Source: UBA8752 sp965659115
GTDB taxonomy: Bacteria; Bacteroidota; Bacteroidia; Flavobacteriales_D; Sanyastnellaceae
Reading direction: 5' to 3'
Length of the DNA stretch: 64,000 bases
Assembly (NCBI GenBank): GCA_965659115.1
Contig: CBFHUP010000002.1
Span: 17,421-81,420 of the forward strand
Shown piece after piece: positions 45,280 through 53,418 of the stretch. Positions within the stretch are counted from its first letter, which is position 1. Each line of letters begins with the position of its first letter. The position numbers and the translations under genes are program-made. Below the pieces are notes generated by a model, which was not told the origin of the DNA, ran no database searches, and saw nothing but the letters and a program-made list of their open reading frames with translations.

Positions 45280-47538
45280 ATGTTTGATCTCGAGATGATC
45301 CGCGCCGTGTATGACCGTTTCCCCAGCCGAGTGGCTGCGGCGCGTCAAGTGACCGGCAAACCATTGACGCTCGCAGAGAAGATTCTCTACACGCACTTGT
45401 GGGATGGAGACGCTTCCAGCGCCTTCAGCCGTGGAAAGGACTATGTGGACTTCGCACCGGACCGCGTGGCCATGCAGGATGCCACAGCACAAATGGCCTT
45501 GCTTCAGTTCATGCAAGCCGGAAAGGCCAAGACAGCAGTGCCTTCGACGGTGCACTGCGACCACTTGATTCAAGCCAAGGTGGGGGCGGATACGGACTTG
45601 CAGGAGGCCATCAACCGCAACAACGAGGTCTACAACTTCCTCGAGTCGGTGTCCGACAAATACGGCATCGGATTCTGGAAGCCTGGAGCCGGCATCATTC
45701 ACCAGGTGGTGCTCGAGAACTATGCCTTTCCTGGAGGCATGATGATCGGAACCGACAGCCACACAGTGAACGCTGGAGGATTGGGTATGGTGGCCATCGG
45801 TGTGGGCGGTGCCGACGCGGTAGACGTGATGGCCGGAATGCCTTGGGAGCTCAAATTCCCCAAGTTGATCGGCGTGAAGCTCACCGGAAAAATGAGCGGC
45901 TGGACCAGCCCGAAGGATGTGATTTTGAAGGTGGCCGGAATCCTGACCGCCAAAGGTGGAACCGGATGCATCGTCGAGTACTTCGGCGAGGGTGCCGATG
46001 CGATGAGCTGCACTGGAAAGGGCACCATTTGCAACATGGGCGCTGAGATCGGCGCCACCACTTCCACGTTTGGATACGATGAGAGCATGGGCCGTTACCT
46101 GCGGGCGACGGGCCGCGCAGATGTGGCGGCTTTGGCCGATGGCATTGCCGAGCACCTTACAGGTGACGCAGAAGTGTATGCCAGCCCAGAGCAGTACTTC
46201 GACCAGGTCATCGAGATTGACCTCACCACTTTGGAGCCACACTTGAACGGACCGTTCAGCCCAGACCTCGCCACTCCAGTGAGCAAGATGGCAGAGCTGT
46301 GCGCGGAGAAGGGGTACCCCACTCAGATTGAATTTGGCCTCATCGGTTCTTGCACCAACTCCAGCTACGAGGACATCACGCGCAGCGCGTCCTTGGCCAA
46401 AGCGGCAGTGGAGGCGGGTGTGCAGAGCAAGGGCAAGTTGACCATCACGCCGGGCTCTGAGCTCGTGCGGTACACTTTGGAGCGGGATGGCGTGCTCGAC
46501 ACCTTCGATAAGATGGGGGCCGACGTCTTCGCCAACGCTTGTGGACCTTGCATCGGTCAATGGGCGAGGAGCGGAGCCGAGAAGAAGGAGAAGAACAGCA
46601 TCGTGCACAGTTTCAACCGGAACTTTGCCAAGCGTGCTGATGGCAACCCCAACACCCACGCTTTTGTGGGATCCCCCGAGGTGGTGACCGCCATTGCCTT
46701 GGCCGGTGACTTGACCTTCAACCCCATGACAGACACCCTCGATGGTGCGGATGGCCCCATGAAGTTGCCTGTCCCTACGGGCTACGAGTTGCCAGAAAAG
46801 GGATTCGATGTGGAGGACGCGGGTTACTTGGCCCCTGCAGAGGATGGCAGTGGCGTACAAGTGGTGGTGAACGGAGAAAGCGAACGCTTGCAGTTGTTGA
46901 CGCCCTTCCAACCTTGGGACGGAGCCAACCTCATGGGCATGCGCCTGTTGATCAAGGCTGCCGGCAAATGCACCACAGACCACATTTCGATGGCCGGTCC
47001 ATGGTTGCGTTATCGCGGTCACCTCGACAACATCTCCAACAACACGCTGACCGGAGCGGTGAACGCCTTTGGCGGAGCCACCAATGCGGTGGTGAACCAG
47101 CTCGACGGTTCCACCGGAGAAGTGCCCGCTGTGGCTCGCGCTTACAAAGCAGCAGGTGTTCCCACCTTGGTGGTGGGCGACTCCAACTACGGAGAGGGCA
47201 GTTCACGTGAGCATGCCGCCATGCAGCCCCGCCACCTTGGGGTGCGTGTGGTCTTGGTCAAGTCCTTTGCGCGCATTCACGAGACGAACCTCAAGAAGCA
47301 GGGAATGCTCGGCTTGACCTTCGCCAACGAAGCTGACTACGATGTGATCCGCGAAGACGACACCTTTGACATGGTCGATCTCAAGGATTTCGCACCGGGC
47401 AAGCCCTTAACCATCGCGGTCAATCACGCCGACGGAAGCGAAGACACCATCGTGTGCAATCACACCTACAACGCACAGCAAATCGAGTGGTTCCAGTCTG
47501 GGTCTGCCCTCAACCTCATTAAGCAACAGAACGCATGA
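45280..47538 (+). CDS. acnA: Aconitate hydratase
   Basis: TCA-cycle isomerisation of citrate to isocitrate. About 752 residues. The [4Fe-4S] cluster ligands are visible in GSCTNSSYED and ACGPCIGQW; GGTGCIVEYFG and GEGSSREHAAMQPRHLG mark the catalytic and swivel domains. The open frame extends upstream into the permease gene, but the aconitase homology starts at MFDLEMIRAVYDRF and a TATCTTCG box lies 28 bases upstream. Its stop overlaps the ATG of a barrel protein gene (ATGA, 47535-47538). Confidence 0.96.
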   Translation: MFDLEMIRAVYDRFPSRVAAARQVTGKPLTLAEKILYTHLWDGDASSAFSRGKDYVDFAPDRVAMQDATAQMALLQFMQAGKAKTAVPSTVHCDHLIQAKVGADTDLQEAINRNNEVYNFLESVSDKYGIGFWKPGAGIIHQVVLENYAFPGGMMIGTDSHTVNAGGLGMVAIGVGGADAVDVMAGMPWELKFPKLIGVKLTGKMSGWTSPKDVILKVAGILTAKGGTGCIVEYFGEGADAMSCTGKGTICNMGAEIGATTSTFGYDESMGRYLRATGRADVAALADGIAEHLTGDAEVYASPEQYFDQVIEIDLTTLEPHLNGPFSPDLATPVSKMAELCAEKGYPTQIEFGLIGSCTNSSYEDITRSASLAKAAVEAGVQSKGKLTITPGSELVRYTLERDGVLDTFDKMGADVFANACGPCIGQWARSGAEKKEKNSIVHSFNRNFAKRADGNPNTHAFVGSPEVVTAIALAGDLTFNPMTDTLDGADGPMKLPVPTGYELPEKGFDVEDAGYLAPAEDGSGVQVVVNGESERLQLLTPFQPWDGANLMGMRLLIKAAGKCTTDHISMAGPWLRYRGHLDNISNNTLTGAVNAFGGATNAVVNQLDGSTGEVPAVARAYKAAGVPTLVVGDSNYGEGSSREHAAMQPRHLGVRVVLVKSFARIHETNLKKQGMLGLTFANEADYDVIREDDTFDMVDLKDFAPGKPLTIAVNHADGSEDTIVCNHTYNAQQIEWFQSGSALNLIKQQNA

Positions 47539-48116
47539 AGTACATCACGATTGTCTGTCTTTTGGCCATTGGTCTTCAAGTGCAGGCCCAAGATCAGGAA
47601 GCAACTGGGATTGTAAAGTCCAACCCCATTGGATGGTTGGCAGGTCAATTTCAATTCGGATATGAGCATTTTCTTTCTGAGAAGCTGTCGGTTCAAGTGA
47701 TGCCAGGGGTGATTTTTTCGAGCACGAGCCTCTCGGACACAACTGCTTTTATTTTTGATTCTTATGATGCGACCCGCCTCGGGTTTATCGTGGTACCTGA
47801 GGTCCGGTATTATTTGGGGGATGTTGCACCGGATGGTTTGTATATCGCACCTTTTGGCCGGTTCCGCACGGTGACCACTTCGGTAGATTCCGATTCGGAT
47901 TCCAAACGCATTCGCTCGGCCATCGGCGGGGGATTTGTGTTGGGCTATCAGTACCAACTGGCGAACGGATTGACCGGAGAGCTTTTCTTAGGCCCTCAAT
48001 TCAAATCGACCAGTTCAAAAAAGGAAGGCGATTTTGACCGCTACGAAGATTTGTCCCTTGATGAGGAAGATGGGACCGGTGTTCGTTTTGGTTTAACGAT
48101 TGGCATCGGCTGGTAA
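47535..48116 (+). CDS. DUF3575-like outer-membrane beta-barrel protein
   Basis: 193 residues with a signal peptide (1-18, ending QA before Gln). The SNPIGWLAGQFQFGYEH opening and the strand-rich rest (VVPEVRYYL, GGGFVLGYQYQL, RFGLTIGIGW) fit the DUF3575-type small barrel. The ATG overlaps the aconitase stop, which is unusual for an envelope protein and a TCA enzyme. A diverged paralogue follows at 48357. No function is known. Confidence 0.75.
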   Translation: MKYITIVCLLAIGLQVQAQDQEATGIVKSNPIGWLAGQFQFGYEHFLSEKLSVQVMPGVIFSSTSLSDTTAFIFDSYDATRLGFIVVPEVRYYLGDVAPDGLYIAPFGRFRTVTTSVDSDSDSKRIRSAIGGGFVLGYQYQLANGLTGELFLGPQFKSTSSKKEGDFDRYEDLSLDEEDGTGVRFGLTIGIGW

Positions 48117-48356
48117 TTCAGCTGAAGCCATCGGCCTTGATGAAGGCGACAAGCGGTTGGATGCGGTCTGGATTTTGATCAGCAGCATACTTGCGCTGAA
48201 GCAGTGCATGGTGGTTCAGTTTTGAATTCAATGTCACTGCGCCTGATCGAAAGAACCGCTTGCAATTCAACAATTGATACCTTCGACGGGCGTTTATTTG
48301 GCATTGGAGTCGTTTGGTTTCGACCGTTGCTTTTGAACGTTAAATAGGGGTTCACG

Positions 48357-48968
48357 ATGAAAGAAAAGCACGGAATTAAAGGGGCGTTGAAGGTGGCATT
48401 GGGAGCAGTCCTCCTTGGGTGTTTCCTCGATGCTTCCTCGCAATCACCCCCTGCTGAGTGGCAGCTTAAATCCAATCCTTTTGGTTTGGTGGCGGGTCAG
48501 TTTCAGTTCGGTGCTGAGCTCCACATGTCCGGGAAGCGGGCCGTTCAGCTCACAGCGGGTTATGTGAGGTCCAACCTCGAGTTGAATACGTCAGACTTGG
48601 AGAGTTTGCTTGGCGTCAGTACTTCATTGAATGAAGTGGACTGGCAGGGTTTTGTGGTGCAACCTGAGTTGCGCCAATACCTATCTGCGCAAACAGGGAA
48701 GGGGATGTATGTGGGCGCCTTCGCCAGGGTGCGTTGTATTCGGCGCATCATGACCACCAACTTTGTAGGGATACAACGCCGAACAGCTTTGGGAGTTGGC
48801 ATGGTGCTGGGAGGTCAGTTTAACATGACGCCAAGATTCGTGGGCGACCTGTTCATAGGGCCACAGGTCAAGTCCGTAACGACTTCATATGGAGAACATT
48901 TTGTGTACGGGGAAGACGACTGGATTCCGGGAGTCCGGTTCGGCATGCTGTTGGGATGGCGGCTCTGA
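48357..48968 (+). CDS. DUF3575-like outer-membrane protein, paralogue of the previous gene
   Basis: 203 residues with a signal-like leader ending near SSQ (residues 1-29), then SNPFGLVAGQFQFGAELHM, which matches the opening of the protein at 47535, and VVQPELRQYLSAQTGKGMYVG and GVRFGMLLGWRL, matching later parts. Clear tandem paralogue, separated by 240 bases with low GC and no recognised gene. The 3' end overlaps the pdeM start by 13 bases. Confidence 0.75.
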   Translation: MKEKHGIKGALKVALGAVLLGCFLDASSQSPPAEWQLKSNPFGLVAGQFQFGAELHMSGKRAVQLTAGYVRSNLELNTSDLESLLGVSTSLNEVDWQGFVVQPELRQYLSAQTGKGMYVGAFARVRCIRRIMTTNFVGIQRRTALGVGMVLGGQFNMTPRFVGDLFIGPQVKSVTTSYGEHFVYGEDDWIPGVRFGMLLGWRL

Positions 48969-49627
48969 ACGAGACCGCGCCTTCGGGTTCCATCACCGTA
49001 AAGATTGCAGATTCTGCATTGACGCTGCTGCCTGATGGGGCGGTGCATTGGTCCCAAACAGAGACCCTTTGGTTGAGCGATTTACACTTGGGAAAAGCCG
49101 CCCACTTTCGCCGCCATGGTGTGCCCATAGGCTCGGAGCCCACCCTGGAGACTTTGCACCGGCTGCGGGAGCAAATCAAGACCCTTCAGCCGCAGAGGGT
49201 GTTGATGTTGGGTGATTTGTTTCACAGCGACATCAATCGGGAATGGGATCCATTTGCAGGACTGTGTGATGAATTTCGTGGTTTGGAATGGGTATTGGTT
49301 CGTGGCAATCACGATTCCATTCCCGATGTGTTGTTGCGCGAATCAGGCATACAGCAAGTGGACCGACTGGACGAGGGTGGTTTCACCTTTACCCATGACC
49401 CAGTGGACCTTGACTCTGACTTTGGTTACCACGTATGTGGGCATGTCCACCCCGGGATCCGCATGCGTGGTGCTGGCCGGCAAACCATGAGACTGAGGTG
49501 CTTCCACTTTGGAGCGTTACAGGCGGTGATGCCTGCTTATGGTGCCTTTACCGGCATACACGTGGTGACTCCGGCAGACAAGGACCGGGTGTTTGCCACG
49601 ACAGGCGAGGCTGTCATTGAAGTGTGA
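48956..49627 (+). CDS. pdeM: PdeM-type metallophosphoesterase (ligase-associated DNA damage response endonuclease)
   Basis: 223 residues. Metal-binding motifs of the calcineurin-like fold are complete: DLHLGK, GDLFHSD, RGNHDS and GHVHPG. The specific WLSDLHLGKAAHFRRHG and FRGLEWVLVRGNHD text matches the PdeM group, usually found with an Lhr-like helicase and an ATP-dependent ligase. Those partners are not in this window. The ATG lies 13 bases before the stop of the barrel gene; ATG 48956 gives a short extra N-terminus and later starts are possible. Confidence 0.86.
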   Translation: MAALNETAPSGSITVKIADSALTLLPDGAVHWSQTETLWLSDLHLGKAAHFRRHGVPIGSEPTLETLHRLREQIKTLQPQRVLMLGDLFHSDINREWDPFAGLCDEFRGLEWVLVRGNHDSIPDVLLRESGIQQVDRLDEGGFTFTHDPVDLDSDFGYHVCGHVHPGIRMRGAGRQTMRLRCFHFGALQAVMPAYGAFTGIHVVTPADKDRVFATTGEAVIEV

Positions 49628-49682
49628 GTCCAGATCAGCACAGATTCAAGCTGGGAGTCATGTCGGCTTGGGCCTCTCAGGA

Positions 49683-51554
49683 TCAATCACAAGGCTGGCC
49701 GTAAAAGGCGAGCATGGCGAGGATGTCTGATGCGGCTGTAATCCCGTCGCCATTGACGTCAGTCGGGCAGGAATTCGCCAATGTGAAGGCACACGAGCCA
49801 TTATCAATGTTGGCGGCGACATCATAGTTGTCGGCGTTATTGTACGTGCAACCGAAATATTGACACCCTGTATCTTCGGTCGCATTGGCGTCAAAGTTGT
49901 CGGCGTTGAAATCCGTGCACCCCAGCACTTCATTTTCGTCGCAAATGCCATCTCCGTCTGTATCCACTGCGCATTCTCCTGCGCAGTCCACTCCCGGTTC
50001 TGGAAATTGACAGATTCCGCTGTTGTAGGTCGCTGCAGCGTCGTAGTTGCATGCAGCAGCATTGGTGCAGCCACAAGGAGGTGCGACAAACAAGGGGGTG
50101 ATTTCGAATGGCTCGGTAGCGCCGGTTGGCAGCACCGTGATGTTGAGTGAACCTTCAATGGGCGTGCTGGAGGTGAACTGTCCGATGAGGACACGCAGGT
50201 CGCTGCCAGCGAGTGTATTGGCACTGTTTGGTGCGGTGCTCCATCCATCCCCGGAGACCGCGCCAATGAAGAGGGATTCACCGAATTCGAAGAGGGTTGA
50301 CCATAGGCCCGAAGTCGCATTGATGGGGCTTTCTTCGCTGTCAGGAGTGGGGTGGTCCAAGCCAATGGTGAGCCAGGAATCCAACGCTACCTCAGGGTTG
50401 TCTGCAAAGGCTGTGGAGTCGATGTCGGAGACGACAAGGGCGCCTTGGTCGGATTGATAGAAGGTGGACTCTGAGCCGATGAAAGTGGAATTTCCCCCTG
50501 ACCCTGTGACCGCCAAGACTTGGTCGCTGGGGTTGGGACAGGTGATGTATACCCGATAGGTGGTCAACCCGGGCAATCCAACATTTTCTGCGCCAATTCC
50601 TGCGAAGCGTTCTATGTCAATTCCAAAACCATCGGTGGCGTCGTAGATGCTGTAGCAACAATATTCGCAAGTACCATCGTTGTCCGTAGCAGCAGGGTCA
50701 AAATTGCAGCCAAGAGGGTCGACGCACCCGAGAATTTCATCGGCCTCGCACACTCCGTCTCCGTCGGTGTCGATGTAGCAGTTTCCGTCGCAATCCAATG
50801 GGTAGAAGGGGAAGCTGCAGCTGCAATCGTCGTCTGTGGCATTGGGGTCGAAGTTGCAGGCCCGGTCGTCTGTGCAACCGCCGATTTCCAATTCGTCGCA
50901 GATGCCGTCGCCGTCAAAGTCGTTGTTGCAGCTTCCTTGACAGTCTAAGTACAGCTCCGGGTATGTGCATGTGGCATCGTCGTAGCAGGGTGAGGAGGCT
51001 GCGTAATTGCAGGCTGCGTCATCGCTGCACGCCGGATAAATGCAACTTCCATTGTCAGTTGTTGCGGTTTCCAAATAATTGCAAGCGGATTGGTCCATGC
51101 AGCCGACCAAAGGGTCATAAACCCCATAGAAAACAACAGGATCTGATAAGCTGCCTTGGATGCCATTGGCCACAAAATTCACATTGTCTGCGCATTGTGG
51201 AAGACTGTCAAGCTGTGCGTCCCAAATGCGGACATCGAGTCCAGGTTCAGAAGCGAAATTGGAGTAAACCAAGATGAGGCCCGTATAGTATCCCGAGGGT
51301 CCAGCAAAGTCTGTGGTGCCCCATCCCCGACAGGTGCCGTCGGCAGCAAAAATGGCTGCGGCATTGTTGGGACTGCTGCCCACCAAGCCGTCAATCGCAA
51401 TCGTGTAAGTCAGCGTCATGCTGAATTCATAGGCGCTTGGATTGACCACCCAGTCTTCAGGTTGGGCGAATGTGCCTTTGGGAAGAAGCAGGAACACGCA
51501 AAACATGAGGTGCGCCGTGCCCCTCGTCAGCAGTGAAAACAAGCGGTTGGTCAT
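49683..51554 (-). CDS. Secreted GCTN/ACN-repeat surface protein with dockerin-like tail
   Basis: 623 residues. A signal peptide (about 1-31, ending FA before Gln) is followed by a beta-rich module (TYTIAIDG, AAIFAADGTCRGWG) like the one in the gene at 1-1651. Then come calcium-binding-type repeats, and from about 305 to 505 the domain shared with the two proteins at the left end (TTYRVYIT, LDSWLTIGLD, LRVLIGQFTSS). The end has three more repeats and the tail CPTDVNGDG..GQPCD, matching the tail of the protein at 19914. It ends there, with no T9SS type A domain. A TACATTGT box ends 5 bases before the ATG. Confidence 0.85.
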   Translation of the reverse strand: MTNRLFSLLTRGTAHLMFCVFLLLPKGTFAQPEDWVVNPSAYEFSMTLTYTIAIDGLVGSSPNNAAAIFAADGTCRGWGTTDFAGPSGYYTGLILVYSNFASEPGLDVRIWDAQLDSLPQCADNVNFVANGIQGSLSDPVVFYGVYDPLVGCMDQSACNYLETATTDNGSCIYPACSDDAACNYAASSPCYDDATCTYPELYLDCQGSCNNDFDGDGICDELEIGGCTDDRACNFDPNATDDDCSCSFPFYPLDCDGNCYIDTDGDGVCEADEILGCVDPLGCNFDPAATDNDGTCEYCCYSIYDATDGFGIDIERFAGIGAENVGLPGLTTYRVYITCPNPSDQVLAVTGSGGNSTFIGSESTFYQSDQGALVVSDIDSTAFADNPEVALDSWLTIGLDHPTPDSEESPINATSGLWSTLFEFGESLFIGAVSGDGWSTAPNSANTLAGSDLRVLIGQFTSSTPIEGSLNITVLPTGATEPFEITPLFVAPPCGCTNAAACNYDAAATYNSGICQFPEPGVDCAGECAVDTDGDGICDENEVLGCTDFNADNFDANATEDTGCQYFGCTYNNADNYDVAANIDNGSCAFTLANSCPTDVNGDGITAASDILAMLAFYGQPCD

Positions 51555-51559
51555 GACTT

Positions 51560-51567
51560 ACAATGTA
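51560..51567 (-). promoter_or_regulatory. Promoter -7-like box (TACATTGT)
   Basis: Minus-strand box ending 5 bases before the ATG at 51554. Confidence 0.4.
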
Positions 51568-51592
51568 CAAACCAGCCGTGGTAACTCGGAAT

Positions 51593-52117
51593 TTAGTTGA
51601 TCTCTAACTTGAAATCTCCTTTCAAAGTGCGCTCGAAACCAACAAGTTCTCCGTTTTGCTCCCGGCGAATCAGGAAGTCAACGGTGACGGTTTCTTCGCC
51701 GCCGGTGAGCGGAGCTGCCATGACGCTGGCCACGCCATTGGTGATTCGGAAAGTTTGGGTCGTATCGAAGGCCACGTTGAAGTTGGTCTCGTCTACCTGG
51801 GTAAACACCCCTTCGGCAGGATAGAAGATGGCGCCTTGTTGCACGTTGGGAACGTCTAGGATAAGGCTCACGCCGTGTTCTTCAGATTCGTCTGCAGATT
51901 GGGCATCCGCGGTCACGAAATAGCGCCTAGAGAAAAGGCTGTCTTCTTGCTGGAGGTACACGTATTCTGCTCCCAGCACTTGGAGAGAGTCTCCATCCAA
52001 CACCAAGGTGCCGCAATCGCAATTGTAAACAGGGGGCATGTATTCTTCAGAGGTGCTGCATGCGGTCAGAAGGACGGCTGCAATGGCCGGAAGAATCAGG
52101 GAAGAAAAGCGCTGCAT
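51593..52117 (-). CDS. Envelope lipoprotein of unknown function
   Basis: 174 residues. The lipobox VLLTAC near residue 20 predicts a lipoprotein. The rest is a beta-sandwich-like sequence (NCDCGTLVLDG, GAIFYPAEGVFTQVDE, RITNGVASVMAAPLTGGEET) without a recognised family. The start at 52117 fits the signal. It sits between the repeat surface protein and the NamZ-like gene on the same strand, spaced by 38 and 30 bases. Confidence 0.75.
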   Translation of the reverse strand: MQRFSSLILPAIAAVLLTACSTSEEYMPPVYNCDCGTLVLDGDSLQVLGAEYVYLQQEDSLFSRRYFVTADAQSADESEEHGVSLILDVPNVQQGAIFYPAEGVFTQVDETNFNVAFDTTQTFRITNGVASVMAAPLTGGEETVTVDFLIRREQNGELVGFERTLKGDFKLEIN

Positions 52118-52147
52118 GGTCTTCGTACAGATGTTGTGAACCCAAAG

Positions 52148-53383
52148 TCAGGGACCCGTGGGGTAGCGAAGGTAACTACTGCGCCTTTCCATGAAGCGTG
52201 CGCGCTGCATGCCCCACATGTTTTCAAGGTCTTGAAGGTTGCCGTTCCCCTCCAAAACACGGCGCAATTCAGGGCCTCCAGAGAGTTGGTCAAAGAATTG
52301 GGGCCGGTCGATGAATGGGCTTTGGTCCCCTGCTGGGGTGTCCATCCAGGCTTCGAGAAGCTCGTTGAGCACCTCCATTTTGAGTCGGTTGTCGGTCCCT
52401 TGGGCCTGCCAAGCTCCTAAACGTCGCAGCACGCTGAAGCCCTGACAAGATTGTCCGGCGTGTTTGGGATAACGCGAGGCCGCGTTGGGACTTGGTGTGA
52501 AGGCCAAAGGAGCCTTGTCGAAACCGGGAAATCCGACTTTGGTGAATGGCTCCGTGGTGCCACGTCCCACACTGGCTGTGGTGGCTTCGAGAAGGACCAG
52601 GTGCGGATAGAGCTGTACAGATTGAGCAGTCGGCAGGTTCGGACTGGGAGCAACCGGTGCAGTCCAGTGTGCATTGCGCGTCCAATTTGTGCAAGGGATC
52701 ACCGTGAGGTCGCACTTGAGCTTGGCCTTGGGAGAGGACGAGTAACCTCCACCGAGCCACCCTTCTCCATTGGCCATTGCCGCGAGTTCGCCCAAGGTCA
52801 TGCCATGGGACAATGGGATGGGGAGGAAGCCTACAAAAGAGCGCACCGATGAAGTGTCGAGCATGGGACCTCCCACCAGGTGCCCATTGGGATTGGGGCG
52901 GTCCAATATGATCAAGGGAAGGTTTTGTTCTGCGCAGGCTTCCATCACAAGTATCAGGGTTGAAAGGAAGGTGTAGCACCTGACCCCGACATCTTGAACA
53001 TCGAACAACATCACATCGAGCCCCGCGAGTTGCGCTGCGGTCGGCTTTTTGTGGGTGCCGTAAAGAGAATGCACCGTCACACCTGTGACAGGGTCGGTAC
53101 CATCCGGTGCATGTTCTCCATCGGGAAGGTCTCCCCTGAACCCGTGTTCAGGGCCAAAAGCAGCAGTGACGTTGACCCCCAAGCGCATCAAACTGTCAAC
53201 GAGGTGAACCGAGGGGCCTTTCGGACTTGGAATGACGGCGGTATGGTTGCAGACGATGCCCACACGCTGGTCTTCCAGAAGGTGCAAGTATTCTTCGAAG
53301 CGGGTATCCCCGGGGGTGACCTGGCCAAAAAGGGGCAGGGTACATACCCACAAGAGGACGGGGAGGAATGCAAAGGGACGCAT
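52148..53383 (-). CDS. DUF1343 protein, NamZ-like exo-beta-N-acetylmuramidase
   Basis: 411 residues. A signal peptide (1-20, ending FG before Gln) places it in the periplasm or outside. The DUF1343/NamZ family text is clear: GIVCNHTAVI, FGPEHGFRGDLPDGEHA, DVQDVGVRCYTFLSTL, ILDRPNPNG, SHGMTLGELA and SVGRGTTEPF. Characterised members cleave terminal N-acetylmuramic acid from peptidoglycan fragments, for wall recycling. A TACTTTGC box ends 4 bases before the ATG; the LolC-like gene diverges from it with 35 bases between starts. Confidence 0.93.
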   Translation of the reverse strand: MRPFAFLPVLLWVCTLPLFGQVTPGDTRFEEYLHLLEDQRVGIVCNHTAVIPSPKGPSVHLVDSLMRLGVNVTAAFGPEHGFRGDLPDGEHAPDGTDPVTGVTVHSLYGTHKKPTAAQLAGLDVMLFDVQDVGVRCYTFLSTLILVMEACAEQNLPLIILDRPNPNGHLVGGPMLDTSSVRSFVGFLPIPLSHGMTLGELAAMANGEGWLGGGYSSSPKAKLKCDLTVIPCTNWTRNAHWTAPVAPSPNLPTAQSVQLYPHLVLLEATTASVGRGTTEPFTKVGFPGFDKAPLAFTPSPNAASRYPKHAGQSCQGFSVLRRLGAWQAQGTDNRLKMEVLNELLEAWMDTPAGDQSPFIDRPQFFDQLSGGPELRRVLEGNGNLQDLENMWGMQRARFMERRSSYLRYPTGP

Positions 53384-53387
53384 GGTG

Positions 53388-53395
53388 GCAAAGTA
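53388..53395 (-). promoter_or_regulatory. Promoter -7-like box (TACTTTGC) of the NamZ-like gene
   Basis: Minus-strand box ending 4 bases before the ATG at 53383. It stands 10 bases from the opposite-facing TACCTTGC box. Confidence 0.5.
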
Positions 53396-53405
53396 ACGCG
53401 CCCGC

Positions 53406-53413
53406 TACCTTGC
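53406..53413 (+). promoter_or_regulatory. Promoter -7-like box (TACCTTGC) of the LolC-like gene
   Basis: Ends 5 bases before the ATG at 53419 and lies inside the longer open frame, which supports the downstream start. Confidence 0.5.
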
Positions 53414-53418
53414 ATCGC

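Noticed and set aside
45265..47022. Minus-strand open frame of 585 codons opposite aconitase
   Set aside because: The plus strand encodes a full aconitase with all iron-sulfur ligands; the antisense frame has no recognisable domain.
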